Shown piece by piece: positions 17,898 to 26,337 of a stretch of 64,000 nt of DNA. The stretch lies in NCBI RefSeq assembly GCF_002197845.1, contig NZ_NIDE01000004.1:124001-188000 (forward strand), read 5' to 3'. A program made the position numbers and the translations under genes. Numbering within the stretch: position 1 is the first letter of the stretch; every line of letters starts with the position of its first letter. Below the pieces are notes generated by a model. The model was not told where the DNA came from, did not search any database, and saw only the letters and a program-made list of their open reading frames with translations. Source of the DNA: Fimbriiglobus ruber. GTDB taxonomy: Bacteria > Planctomycetota > Planctomycetia > Gemmatales > Gemmataceae.

Positions 17898-19103
17898 TCA
17901 CACCACACCTTTCGCCCGCAACTCTTCGATGCGGGTCGCGTCCATCCCGAGCAGGTCGCGAAGTACGGCCGCGGTCTGTTCACCCAGACCCGGCGGCATG
18001 GTCGGCAGCGCGACCGGAGCCCCCGTCAGACGCACCGGATTGCCGATCAAATCGACGGGATTGCCGGCCGGGTCGCGCACGGTCACTTTCATCCCGCGAG
18101 CCAGAGTCTGCTCGTCCGCGAACACGCCCGAGTAATCGCGCACGACGGCGTGCGGCACGGTCGCCGCAACGAGTCGTTGTTCCCATTCCGCCGTCGACCG
18201 TATCCGCATTATCGCCGCCACCTTGGGAACGAGTTCGTCCCGCGTCTCGACGCGGAAGCGGTTGGTGGCGTAGCGCGGGTTGGCCCCGAGTTCGGCTGCG
18301 TCGGCCGCCTGACAAAACGCCCGCCACTGAGCATCGTTACCCACGTTCAGCACGATCCACCCGTCCGCGGTCTCGAACAACTGGTAAGGGACAATCTGCA
18401 AGTGGGCGTTGCCCTGCCGTGGCGGGACGGCGCCGCCGGACAGGTACGCCTGGGCCACGTTCACCTGGGCGGCGAGGGCACAATCATGCAGCGCGAGATC
18501 GATCGCGTACCCGTGCCCGGACTGCGTGCGGGCGTGGAGGCAGGCGAGGATCGCGGTCGCCGCGTACAGGCCGGTGAGGACGTCCGCGACAGCCACCCCG
18601 ACCTTGCACGGCGGCCCCTCGACCGGGCCGGTGATGTTCATCAACCCACTCAACGCCTGGACCGCGAAGTCGTAGCCCGGGGCGTCCCGGAGTGGCCCGG
18701 TCCGGCCGAAGCCAGAGATCGAGCAGACGATCAGCCGGGGGTGCCGGGCTAGCAGGGCGTCTGGTGTGAGACCGAGCTTTTCCGCACTGTCGGTGCGGAA
18801 GTTCTCGATCAGTACGTCGCTCTTAACCAACAACTCATCCAATACCGCCCGGCCGTCCGGCGTCTGAACGTCGAGCGTGATGGCTCGTTTGTTTCGGTTG
18901 CACGAGAGGAAGTACGCCGAGAATGGCCCGAGGAACGGCGGCCCCCAACCGCGGGTGTCGTCCCCCTGGCCGGGCCGTTCGAGCTTAATGACATCCGCCC
19001 CGAGGTCGCCCAGAAGTTGGCCACAGAACGGCCCGGCCAAAACCCGCGCGGCATCAAGAACGCGGACGTCGTGCAAGGGCGGGTGTGCATCGCGCGGCAA
19101 CAT
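17898..19103 (-). CDS. CaiB/BaiF-type (class III) CoA-transferase
   Basis: A 401-aa cytoplasmic enzyme that moves CoA between carboxylic acids. Landmarks are VRVLDAARVLAGPFCGQLLGDLGADVIKLE at the N-terminus (cited in parts: LAGPFCGQLLGDLGADVIK), RGWGPPF, FLSCNRNKRAITLDV, DVLIENFR, and the catalytic Asp in GYDFAVQALSGLM. The C-terminus ends with the usual GLGEQT...LL...ELRAKGVV. The substrate cannot be read from sequence; relatives act on carnitine, formate/oxalate and alpha-methylacyl groups. I used the ATG at 19103; an ATG at 19130 lies inside the palindromic repeat and is less likely. Confidence 0.9.
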   Translation of the reverse strand: MLPRDAHPPLHDVRVLDAARVLAGPFCGQLLGDLGADVIKLERPGQGDDTRGWGPPFLGPFSAYFLSCNRNKRAITLDVQTPDGRAVLDELLVKSDVLIENFRTDSAEKLGLTPDALLARHPRLIVCSISGFGRTGPLRDAPGYDFAVQALSGLMNITGPVEGPPCKVGVAVADVLTGLYAATAILACLHARTQSGHGYAIDLALHDCALAAQVNVAQAYLSGGAVPPRQGNAHLQIVPYQLFETADGWIVLNVGNDAQWRAFCQAADAAELGANPRYATNRFRVETRDELVPKVAAIMRIRSTAEWEQRLVAATVPHAVVRDYSGVFADEQTLARGMKVTVRDPAGNPVDLIGNPVRLTGAPVALPTMPPGLGEQTAAVLRDLLGMDATRIEELRAKGVV

Positions 19104-19119
19104 GGCAGTCTCCAAAACT

Positions 19120-19216
19120 GAATTCGCCACGGATGAACACGGATCAACACGGATCAGAGAAGCAAGAATTTTGATTTTCTGATCCGTGTTGATCCGTGTT
19201 CATCCGTGGCGAATTC
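19120..19216. repeat. 39-bp perfect inverted repeat (palindromic intergenic element)
   Basis: Arms 19120-19158 and 19178-19216 are exact reverse complements with a 19-base loop. The arm contains the iterated GGATGAACACGGATCAACAC-type sequence, a relative of the element at 8723-8831. It lies upstream of the CoA-transferase start and 15 bases downstream of the AraC gene stop, both on the minus strand, so it may separate the two transcripts. Confidence 0.9.
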
Positions 19217-19231
19217 TCTTGCTGTGGCATT

Positions 19232-19990
19232 TTAAGCGCGGAATGCCCGGCGGTATTCGCCCGGGGATAAGCCGGTGTACGCGCGGAACTGCCGGCTCAG
19301 GGCTGCTTGATCGTAGAACCCGCAGCGTGCGGCCAATTCCCCGAGCGGCTCATCCCCGCCGCGCAGGGCGAGCGCCGCGGCTTCAACGCGGGCCTTGGTT
19401 AACAGCTGCCGCGGCGTGAGCCCGGTCATCTCGCTCACGCGGCGCTGAAACTGGCTGTTCGACAGGCCGGCTTTCTTCGCCAGGACGCCGATCCGCAGCG
19501 GGGCGGCGTAGTCGCGGTGGAGCGTGTCGAGGGCTGCGGCAAGCGGGTCCAGGCTGCCGCCCTGGGCGGCCGGGGTGCCGAGGTCGCGGGAGATGCCGGC
19601 CAGCGCGACGATTCGGCCGCCGGCGTCCCGCACGGGAAGTTTCTGAGAGACGAACCAACCGATCCCGCCGTCCTGTCGCGTGACCATCTCCAGGCGGTCG
19701 TGTACGGCCGTGCCCTCGGACAGCACCTGGTCGTCCTGCTGTTCGTACCCGGCGGCGAGGGCGGCGGGGAACACCTCGCGGGCCGTCCGGCCGAGCAGTT
19801 CGGCGCGGGTCCGCCGTCCGGCCGCCCGGACGAACGCGGTGTTCGCAGCGACGTACCGGCGGTCGCGATCCTTGACGCAAAACAGCGCGTCCGGGAGGGA
19901 ATCGAACAGCGTCTCGGCCGCGGCTAACCCCGGTGCGGCGTGGAACACTTCTTCCCGCCAGAGGGCGGGCACGGGTCGCGTTTTGGGCAT
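19232..19990 (-). CDS. AraC-family regulator with N-terminal PAS domain
   Basis: A 252-aa transcription factor. A PAS fold (about 24-140) begins LFDSLPDALFCVKDRDRRYV and ends with the GGRIVALAGISRDL strand. The AraC HTH (about 155-252) contains IGVLAKKAGLSNSQFQRRVS, ARCGFYDQAALSRQFRAYTG and LSPGEYRRAF. It reads away from putA with about 100 bases between the two starts, the classical layout of a local activator or repressor. The PAS domain probably senses a small ligand or redox state; proline is an attractive but unproven effector. No separate sensor gene is nearby. Confidence 0.9.
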   Translation of the reverse strand: MPKTRPVPALWREEVFHAAPGLAAAETLFDSLPDALFCVKDRDRRYVAANTAFVRAAGRRTRAELLGRTAREVFPAALAAGYEQQDDQVLSEGTAVHDRLEMVTRQDGGIGWFVSQKLPVRDAGGRIVALAGISRDLGTPAAQGGSLDPLAAALDTLHRDYAAPLRIGVLAKKAGLSNSQFQRRVSEMTGLTPRQLLTKARVEAAALALRGGDEPLGELAARCGFYDQAALSRQFRAYTGLSPGEYRRAFRA

Positions 19991-20093
19991 ACCCGGACGT
20001 TACCACAACCGGCACCGATTTTGTATTTTTTCCGCACGCCCGGGACGGAAAACCGCCACGACGGACGGGTCGGCCGCCGGGTACGATACAGAC

Positions 20094-23000
20094 ATGATTA
20101 CCACCATCCCTACACCCGTTACCCCGTCCGCGCCGGCTGCCCCACCCCCACCGTTGGAGCAGGCCGTTGTTCGCCGGGCGGAACATCTCCTCGAACGCGC
20201 CCTGGCCGACCAAACGGCGGCGGAGCGGAAGGAAAGCGGCCGGCTCGCCCGCCTCATGGAGGACCCGCCCGGGAAGGCGTTCACGCTGGCGATGGTCGAT
20301 GAGGTTTTCCGCAGCCACGTCCCGGCCGTCCAGGCCCGACGGTTGCGCCACATCCTGGCCGACTACGGCGCGCCACAATACCTGTCACCAATCGACCGCG
20401 GGCTCATGCGGACGGGTGCTCTCGGCAGCGTGGTTGTCCCGTCGGTCGTCATGCCGCTGGTGGAGGGGCGACTCCGGCAGGACAGCGCGCGCGTCATTCT
20501 GGACGCCGAGCCGGGACCACTCGACCACTATCTCCAGCAACGGGAAGCGGACGGCTTCCGCATTAACCTGAATCAACTCGGCGAAAGCGTACTCGGGGAG
20601 GCCGAGGCCGCTCACCGGCTCGAAGTGGTCCTCCACCACCTCGCCAACCCGCGCGTCACGTACATCTCGGTCAAGATTTCGGCGATCTTCAGCCAGATTC
20701 ATTTGCTCGCGTGGGACGAGACGGTGGGCGAGATCAAGGCCCACCTCCGGCAGCTCTACCGGGCGGCTCTCCCGGCGAAGAAGTTCGTGAACCTGGACAT
20801 GGAAGAGTACCGGGATCTGGCCCTGACGTTGGCCGCCTTCCGCGAGGTGTTGGACGAGCCGGAATTCCTCCCGCTGCCCGCTGGCGTGGTTCTCCAGGGC
20901 TACCTCCCAGACTCGTGGGCCGCCCAACAAGAGTTAACCGCGTGGGCTCAGCGCCGCGTCGCCCGCGGCGGGGCGCCCATCAAGGTGCGGCTGGTCAAAG
21001 GGGCGAACCTGGCGATGGAAGCCGTCGAAGCCGAGTTGCACGGGTGGCACCAGGCCCCATACGCGACGAAGGCCGAGACCGACGCGAACTACCGGCGGAT
21101 GGTCGAGTTCGGTTGCCGCCCGGAGAACGCCGCGGCCGTCCGCCTCGGGGTCGCCTCGCACAACCTGTTCGACGTGGCCCTCGCCCTCGAACTCCGCGAG
21201 CGATTCGGGACCACGGATCAAGTTGAGCTGGAAATGCTGGAAGGGATGGCCAACCACCAGGCCCGCGCGGTCCGCGACGCCGCCGGGGGACTGCTCCTTT
21301 ATGCACCGGCCGTCCGCCGCGACGATTTCCTCAGCGCGATGGCGTACCTCGTCCGCCGACTCGACGAGAACACCTCGCCGGAGAACTTCCTGCGAGTCGC
21401 GTTCGGTCTGCGTCCCGGTTCGCCCGCCTGGGAGCAAGAACGCAAGCGTTTCGAAAACGGCTGGCACGGCCGCCTGACGGTGTCCGACGTTTCCCGGCGG
21501 GCGGTGCCGGCGGTCGACCCCGACGCGACCCCCGTCTTCGCCAACCAACCGGACGCGGACTGGACGCAAGCCGCGAGTCGCACCGCCCTGCGCGACGCGA
21601 TCGCAGCCTGGAAGCAAGACCCCCTGCCGCCGGTGCCGGACCTGAATGCCACGCTCGACACGGCCAGAGCCGCGCAGCCCGGCTGGGAAAGTGCAGGCGC
21701 GAAACACCGCGGCGAGATCCTTCGCGCGGCCGCCCGGGTCATGGCCGGGGACCGCTACCGCACCCTCGCCTGCCTCCGGCTCGAAGGAAAGAAAGCCCCC
21801 GCCGAAGCGGACGCCGAAGTCTCCGAGGCGATCGACTTCGCCCGCTACTACGCGGCCACGTTCGTCGTGCCCACGGGGTTACAGGCTCGCGCCCTCGGTA
21901 CGGTGGTCGTCGCCTCGCCGTGGAACTTCCCTTACGCGATCCCGAGCGGCGGCGTGCTGGCCGCGCTCGCGGCCGGGAACAGCGTGGTGTTCAAGCCCGC
22001 TCCCGAGACCGCGGGGATCGCCTGGCTGATCGCCCAGCAACTTTGGCAAGCGGGCGTCCCGCGGGACGTTCTCCAGTTCTTCCCGTGCGCGGACGGCGAG
22101 ATCGGCCGCGCCCTGATGACCGACCCGCGGGTGAATGCCGTGGTCCTCACCGGGTCGTCGGAAACGGCCCGGATGTTCCAGGGCTGGCGGCCGTCGCTCC
22201 GGCTGTACGCGGAGACCAGCGGCAAGAACGCCCTGGTCATCACCGCCCAGGCCGACCGGGAGTTGGCTATCAAGGATCTGGTGAAGTCCGCGTTCGGCCA
22301 CTCGGGCCAGAAGTGTTCCGCCGCCAGTCTCGCGATCGTGCAGGCCGAGGTGTACGACGACCCGGTCTTCCGGCGACAGCTTCAGGACGCGGCCGCCAGC
22401 ATGGTCGTGGCCCCGTCCACCGACCCGCGGGGCGTGGTAACACCGCTCGTACAGGAGCCGCGCGACGCCCTCCGCCGCGCGTTGACCCTGTTGGACGAAG
22501 GGGAAGAATGGCTCCTGCAACCGCGGCAGGTCGGGGCCGACCCGTGCCAGTGGTCGCCCGGTATCCGGCTCGGTGTGAAGCCAGGGTCGTGGTTCCACCA
22601 GACCGAGTGCTTCGGTCCCGTCCTCGGGCTCATGCGGGCGGAATCGCTGGAGGAAGCGGTCGAGTGGCAGAACGGCACCGCCTTCGGCCTGACCGCGGGC
22701 CTGCACTCGCTCGACCCGGCCGAACAAGCGTGGTGGGCCGACCGGGTGCAGGCGGGCAACCTCTACATCAACCGGCCGATCACCGGGGCGATCGTCCAAC
22801 GGCAGCCGTTCGGTGGCTGGAAGAAGTCGTGCGTCGGTCCGGGGGCGAAAGCCGGGGGGCCGAATTACGTTCTGTCGTTCATCCGGTTGGAAGACGCCGG
22901 CGAAGTCTCTTGGGCCGACGTGGAGACGAGTTACCGGGCGGCCTGGCGCGACCACTTTGCCGTCGACCACGACCCATCAGGTTTGCGGTGCGAAGAAAAC

Positions 23001-23378
23001 GTGTTCCGCTACCGCGTGAGCCGCGGCGTCATCCTGCGAGTGCCGACGGCCAACGAGTCAGTTATCAAACGAGCCGAACTGGCGGCCGAGATTACCGGCG
23101 TGCCGCTTGTCGTTAGCATCGCGACCGAAGAGCCCGACGAAGCATTCGCGGCTCGACTTCCGGAACTCGCAAAGCACGCGGAGTTCGTCCGCTCGGTGGG
23201 ACCACTCCCGGACGTGGTATTACGGGCGGTCCATACAAGCGGCCTGAACTGGATCGAAGCGCCGGTCACGGCGAGCGGCCGAGCCGAGCTGCGGTACTGG
23301 TTGCGCGAACAGGCCGTGTCGCGGACGAAACACCGCTACGGCCAGATCCCCGAGTGGCTGCCGCCGTCCCGCCGGTAG
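20094..23378 (+). CDS. putA: Bifunctional proline dehydrogenase / glutamate-semialdehyde dehydrogenase
   Basis: A 1094-aa enzyme that oxidises proline to glutamate: FAD-dependent proline dehydrogenase to pyrroline-5-carboxylate, then NAD-dependent oxidation. The proline dehydrogenase barrel covers about 60-430 (VSVKISAIF-type strand, VRLVKGANLAMEAVEAE, ASHNLFDVALALEL). The aldehyde dehydrogenase covers about 480-930: SPWNFPYAIPSGG, AAGNSVVFKPAPET, LTGSSETARMF, catalytic Glu707 in AETSGKN and nucleophile Cys741 in GHSGQKCSAAS. It has no N-terminal ribbon-helix-helix DNA-binding domain, unlike the autoregulating E. coli protein; regulation probably comes from the divergent AraC/PAS gene. The frame is open upstream to 19680 but the ATG at 20094 starts the homologous part. 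Confidence 0.96.
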   Translation: MITTIPTPVTPSAPAAPPPPLEQAVVRRAEHLLERALADQTAAERKESGRLARLMEDPPGKAFTLAMVDEVFRSHVPAVQARRLRHILADYGAPQYLSPIDRGLMRTGALGSVVVPSVVMPLVEGRLRQDSARVILDAEPGPLDHYLQQREADGFRINLNQLGESVLGEAEAAHRLEVVLHHLANPRVTYISVKISAIFSQIHLLAWDETVGEIKAHLRQLYRAALPAKKFVNLDMEEYRDLALTLAAFREVLDEPEFLPLPAGVVLQGYLPDSWAAQQELTAWAQRRVARGGAPIKVRLVKGANLAMEAVEAELHGWHQAPYATKAETDANYRRMVEFGCRPENAAAVRLGVASHNLFDVALALELRERFGTTDQVELEMLEGMANHQARAVRDAAGGLLLYAPAVRRDDFLSAMAYLVRRLDENTSPENFLRVAFGLRPGSPAWEQERKRFENGWHGRLTVSDVSRRAVPAVDPDATPVFANQPDADWTQAASRTALRDAIAAWKQDPLPPVPDLNATLDTARAAQPGWESAGAKHRGEILRAAARVMAGDRYRTLACLRLEGKKAPAEADAEVSEAIDFARYYAATFVVPTGLQARALGTVVVASPWNFPYAIPSGGVLAALAAGNSVVFKPAPETAGIAWLIAQQLWQAGVPRDVLQFFPCADGEIGRALMTDPRVNAVVLTGSSETARMFQGWRPSLRLYAETSGKNALVITAQADRELAIKDLVKSAFGHSGQKCSAASLAIVQAEVYDDPVFRRQLQDAAASMVVAPSTDPRGVVTPLVQEPRDALRRALTLLDEGEEWLLQPRQVGADPCQWSPGIRLGVKPGSWFHQTECFGPVLGLMRAESLEEAVEWQNGTAFGLTAGLHSLDPAEQAWWADRVQAGNLYINRPITGAIVQRQPFGGWKKSCVGPGAKAGGPNYVLSFIRLEDAGEVSWADVETSYRAAWRDHFAVDHDPSGLRCEENVFRYRVSRGVILRVPTANESVIKRAELAAEITGVPLVVSIATEEPDEAFAARLPELAKHAEFVRSVGPLPDVVLRAVHTSGLNWIEAPVTASGRAELRYWLREQAVSRTKHRYGQIPEWLPPSRR

Positions 23379-23399
23379 CCTACATGGGGATGTCGCGGC

Positions 23400-23712
23400 C
23401 CGGTGTCCCCGGGCTCCCGCCCTCGTTGTACCCCACAAGTCTGCAACGTCTTTCGTAACAAGATGTTGCGGAAACGGCATTCGGAAGGCCCAAATCCGCT
23501 TCGCCGTTTGGAAAACGCTTGTTTTCCAGGCCATTCGGAAGGGGCATTTTCGCTGTTTCCGACTTATGGGGTACAACGAGGGCTCCCGCCCGGGTCTACG
23601 TTCGGCCGCCCCAGAGGGGCGGAAAACCCAGCCTTTCTCTGCGACACTTTCTACCCGACCACGTCGTTTTCCGCCCCTCTGGGGCGGCCGAACGTAGAAC
23701 CGGGCGGGAGCC
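23400..23712. repeat. Nested repeat: 163-bp MITE inside a larger hairpin element (copy 1)
   Basis: The inner element (23420-23582) has 16-bp terminal inverted repeats CCCTCGTTGTACCCCA. It is flanked by direct copies of GGGCTCCCGCCC (23411-23422 and 23580-23591), as for a target-site duplication. The outer element is a 45-bp hairpin pair (23583-23627 with 23666-23710, one mismatch) whose left arm is interrupted by the insertion. A second copy of the same length and arrangement is at 32059-32390. Short open frames here are not genes. It also separates putA from the convergent gene at 23744. Confidence 0.85.
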
Positions 23713-23743
23713 CGGGGACACCGGGGGCGAACCCGAACCCCCA

Positions 23744-24634
23744 TCACTTCTTCGTCCTCGGCACCACAATTGAGTCGGTCCAGTAGGACTTTTCCGGTTC
23801 CAGAAACAGATCGGCCATCGGGGCGGTGAACACTTCCTTGCCGTCGTATTCCAGGTGCAACGGCGCGTCGGCCAACCGTCCGACGGCGAACTGCCAGACG
23901 GGTTTTGACCCCTCCTTGGCGCGGGCCTCCACGAAAAGCATCAACTCCGGATTCGTCCCATTCGCCAGTGTGAACAACCCGCCGGCCAGTAAGCCCCGGG
24001 CTTCGTCCCGGTAGGTATGCAGCGGGCGCTCCAGTCGCCGCAATTCGTATCGCGTGTTGTTCGGGTTCCAGAACTCGTGTCCGGTGAATTTCCGGGCCAA
24101 GAGTTTCACCTGCTGTTGCTGCTGGGCCGCCTCCGCTGCCACTGTCGGTGCGTTCGGGATAGGCCGCAATTCAACGCCTGAATTGTTCTCCTGCCACCAG
24201 GGGGCTCCCGCCCGACTCGCCCGCAACTTCCCGCCGGATGTGTTGCAGATCCCGACCTTCCACGTCCTTCGATCGTTCACCTTCTGGTACAACTCGAGCA
24301 GGGTGACGGGCCGCCCCTGTTCGCCCCAGCCCCAAACGCTGCCCCGATCGTCTTCCCGCGTTAAATCGCCGTACAAGAGCAGTGGTTGTTCGATCCGCTT
24401 GACCCGGGCCCACTTCCCGTCGGTCAAGACCTCGACTTCGATACCCTCGACAAATTTTGTAGCCGCCTGAAGGTATTCCTTGGCAGCGTCCGATATCGGC
24501 TCCTCTTTCCGCGCCTTGTCGCCAACGGGTGGGGGTTCCGGGGGAGCGGCCGACAAGACGCCGGACGTGAACGTCACGGCGGCAACCGCGAAGGCCGTAC
24601 CGATGGCCGGTCGAATGCGTGGTGGCGACATCAT
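23744..24634 (-). CDS. Secreted protein of an uncharacterised planctomycete paralogue family (member 1)
   Basis: A 296-aa protein with a signal peptide (about 1-30, cleavage near LSAAPP). No known domain is recognised. The C-terminal half shares a core with five other proteins in this window: an A-x-FTG motif (LLARKFTGHEF), WELR/YELRRLERPLHTY, a D/A-G-L/G-LFTL segment, GTNPELMLFVEAR and W-x-FAVGRL. This member is the most divergent and has a polyGln stretch (QQQQQ) near residue 170. It reads away from the 24.8-kb operon, and the shared intergenic region carries the AGACAGAATGTCT dyad. Role unknown; probably periplasmic or surface. Confidence 0.75.
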   Translation of the reverse strand: MMSPPRIRPAIGTAFAVAAVTFTSGVLSAAPPEPPPVGDKARKEEPISDAAKEYLQAATKFVEGIEVEVLTDGKWARVKRIEQPLLLYGDLTREDDRGSVWGWGEQGRPVTLLELYQKVNDRRTWKVGICNTSGGKLRASRAGAPWWQENNSGVELRPIPNAPTVAAEAAQQQQQVKLLARKFTGHEFWNPNNTRYELRRLERPLHTYRDEARGLLAGGLFTLANGTNPELMLFVEARAKEGSKPVWQFAVGRLADAPLHLEYDGKEVFTAPMADLFLEPEKSYWTDSIVVPRTKK

Positions 24635-24756
24635 GGACCTCCGTTTTGGGGCGGGCGACCATTTGCTCTTTGGCCCGCGGGCTCATCGTCGGACCCGCGA
24701 TTTCCGGCGTTCAGCCGGTACGAAACGAGAAGTTTTGAAATTTTAGCAAATGTCTC

Positions 24757-24786
24757 TTGCGGAAAAAGACAGAATGTCTGTAGTAT
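24757..24786 (+). promoter_or_regulatory. Promoter with BlaI-type dyad operator for the 24.8-kb operon
   Basis: -35 TTGCGG (24757-24762), an 18-nt spacer and -10 TAGTAT (24781-24786). The spacer contains the perfect dyad AGACAGAATGTCT at 24767-24779, four bases after the -35. A third half-site TGTCT lies at 24751-24755. The promoter before blaI (40344-40373) has the same geometry and a matching dyad, so a BlaI-family repressor is a good candidate. This is inference from two sites. Confidence 0.55.
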
Positions 24787-24856
24787 GTGGCGGAAGTCGG
24801 CGATCATGTCTTTGCACCGGGCGGCGGTCGGACCCCAGCAAGGCGGAGGGCGTCAC

Positions 24857-26323
24857 GTGCTGTCATTGGCGATCCTCAGTATCGGGTTGTCGGCGGGGCC
24901 GGCCGAGAGCCCCACGGAACTGGCCGCCTGGCTCGACGCCCGGCTGGAAACGGCGTGGCGCGCGAAAGGCGAGCCGCCCCGAGCCGTGGTCTCGGACGAG
25001 ATCTTTCTCCGCCGCGCGTTCCTCGAACTCACGGGCACCATCCCGAGTGTGGCCGAGGCCCGCGACTTCCTCGAAGACCCGAGCGCGACGAAACGACAAC
25101 GGTTGATCCAGACGCTTCTGGAAGACAAGCGGTACGCGGAACACTTCGGCCGCCTGTGGGCCCGCACGATGGCGCCGGCCGGCACCACCCGCGGGCCGCT
25201 CGAAGCCTGGCTGCGGACCGAGTTCCGCAAGAACACGCCCTTCGACCAGACGACCAAGGCCGTTCTCACGGCCAAGGGGGATTCCACGACGGCCGGCCCC
25301 GCGGCGTTTTATTTCGCCGTGGGTAACACGCCCGAGCGGATCACCGAGGCGGTGGCGCGGGGCTTCCTGGGCATCCGCCTCGGCTGTGCCCAGTGCCACA
25401 ACCACCCGTTCACCGGCTGGAAACAGGAAGATTTCTGGGGTCTGGCGGCGTTCTTCGCCAGCACGGGCAACATGGCCGGCCCGGTGACCGACGGGCCGGC
25501 GCGGAAAGTCAGCCCGATGAACAGTAGCAAGGAATTCGACGCCAAGTTCCTCATCGGACCGGCGCCGGAATTCCGCGGCAGCCGATCCGCCCGGGCCGTG
25601 CTGGCTGACTGGCTCGCGACCCCGGAGAACCCGTACTTCGCCGCGAACGTCGTCAACCGCGTATGGCAAGATCTGTGTGGCGCCGGTCTGGTTTCGTCCG
25701 TCGATGACCTGGATACAGTAGAAGCCGCCGAGCGCGGGCAGGTACTCGACGGGCTAACCGCGAAGTTCGTCGCGAGCGGGTTCGACATGCGCTGGCTGAT
25801 CGAGGGGATCTGCCTTAGTAAGGCTTATCAGCTGGCTAGTTCTGGGAGCGAAAGTAGTCCCGGTCGGCGGCCGGTGCGGACCCTCACGCCGGATCAGGTC
25901 TTCGCCTCACTCGATCAGTCATTGGGGCTCAAGAAGGGCCGTGGGGTCGGCATTCGATTTACGCCCGAGGGGCGGTCGCTCATGGTCCGGCTCGAAGAAG
26001 CCCGAGGCTCGACGCCCACAGACTACAAGGGCGGCATTCCCCAGGCGCTCCTCCTGTTGAATGGTAACCTACTGACCGAGGCGACGGCCCTCGACTCCTC
26101 CCTGACCCTCCGGGCGATCGTCGAGGCACCCTTCTTAAATGAGACCGAAAAGCTGGAAACGCTCTACCTGGCGGCGTACAGTCGACAGCCACGGCAGGAA
26201 GAGCGTGAGCGGATGCTCAAAGTTATTGGGGCGAAGCCCGCCGATCCGGCGGCCCGCCGACAGGCGTACTCGAACATCTTTTGGGCCTTGATGAATAGCC
26301 CGGAATTCGTCCTCTGTCCGTGA
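24857..26323 (+). CDS. Exported DUF1549-DUF1553 protein (short form)
   Basis: A 488-aa planctomycete protein with a signal peptide (MLSLAILSIGLSAGPAES if GTG at 24857 is used), then DUF1549 (about 15-190: FLRRAFLELTGTIPSVAEAR, ERITEAVARGFLGIRLGCAQ, CHNHPF) and DUF1553 (about 250-485: NPYFAANVVNRVWQDLCGAG, LTPDQVFASLDQSLG, LLLLNGNLLTEATALD). It lacks the N-terminal cytochrome module of its relative at 5724. I prefer the GTG with GGAGGG seven bases upstream because the proposed -10 ends at 24786; in-frame ATGs at 24785 and 24806 are alternatives. It is the first gene of a long operon and is followed directly by its usual DUF1501 partner. Confidence 0.88.
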   Translation: MLSLAILSIGLSAGPAESPTELAAWLDARLETAWRAKGEPPRAVVSDEIFLRRAFLELTGTIPSVAEARDFLEDPSATKRQRLIQTLLEDKRYAEHFGRLWARTMAPAGTTRGPLEAWLRTEFRKNTPFDQTTKAVLTAKGDSTTAGPAAFYFAVGNTPERITEAVARGFLGIRLGCAQCHNHPFTGWKQEDFWGLAAFFASTGNMAGPVTDGPARKVSPMNSSKEFDAKFLIGPAPEFRGSRSARAVLADWLATPENPYFAANVVNRVWQDLCGAGLVSSVDDLDTVEAAERGQVLDGLTAKFVASGFDMRWLIEGICLSKAYQLASSGSESSPGRRPVRTLTPDQVFASLDQSLGLKKGRGVGIRFTPEGRSLMVRLEEARGSTPTDYKGGIPQALLLLNGNLLTEATALDSSLTLRAIVEAPFLNETEKLETLYLAAYSRQPRQEERERMLKVIGAKPADPAARRQAYSNIFWALMNSPEFVLCP

Positions 26324-26337
26324 GCGGGAGAAGTCAC

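Noticed and set aside
19680-20093. N-terminal extension of putA
   Set aside because: It is antisense to the AraC/PAS gene and Arg/Ser-rich; the proline dehydrogenase part begins after 20094.
23403-23786. Open frames of 80 to 130 codons in the repeat region
   Set aside because: They are readings of the inverted repeats; the same peptides appear in both orientations at 32016-32336.
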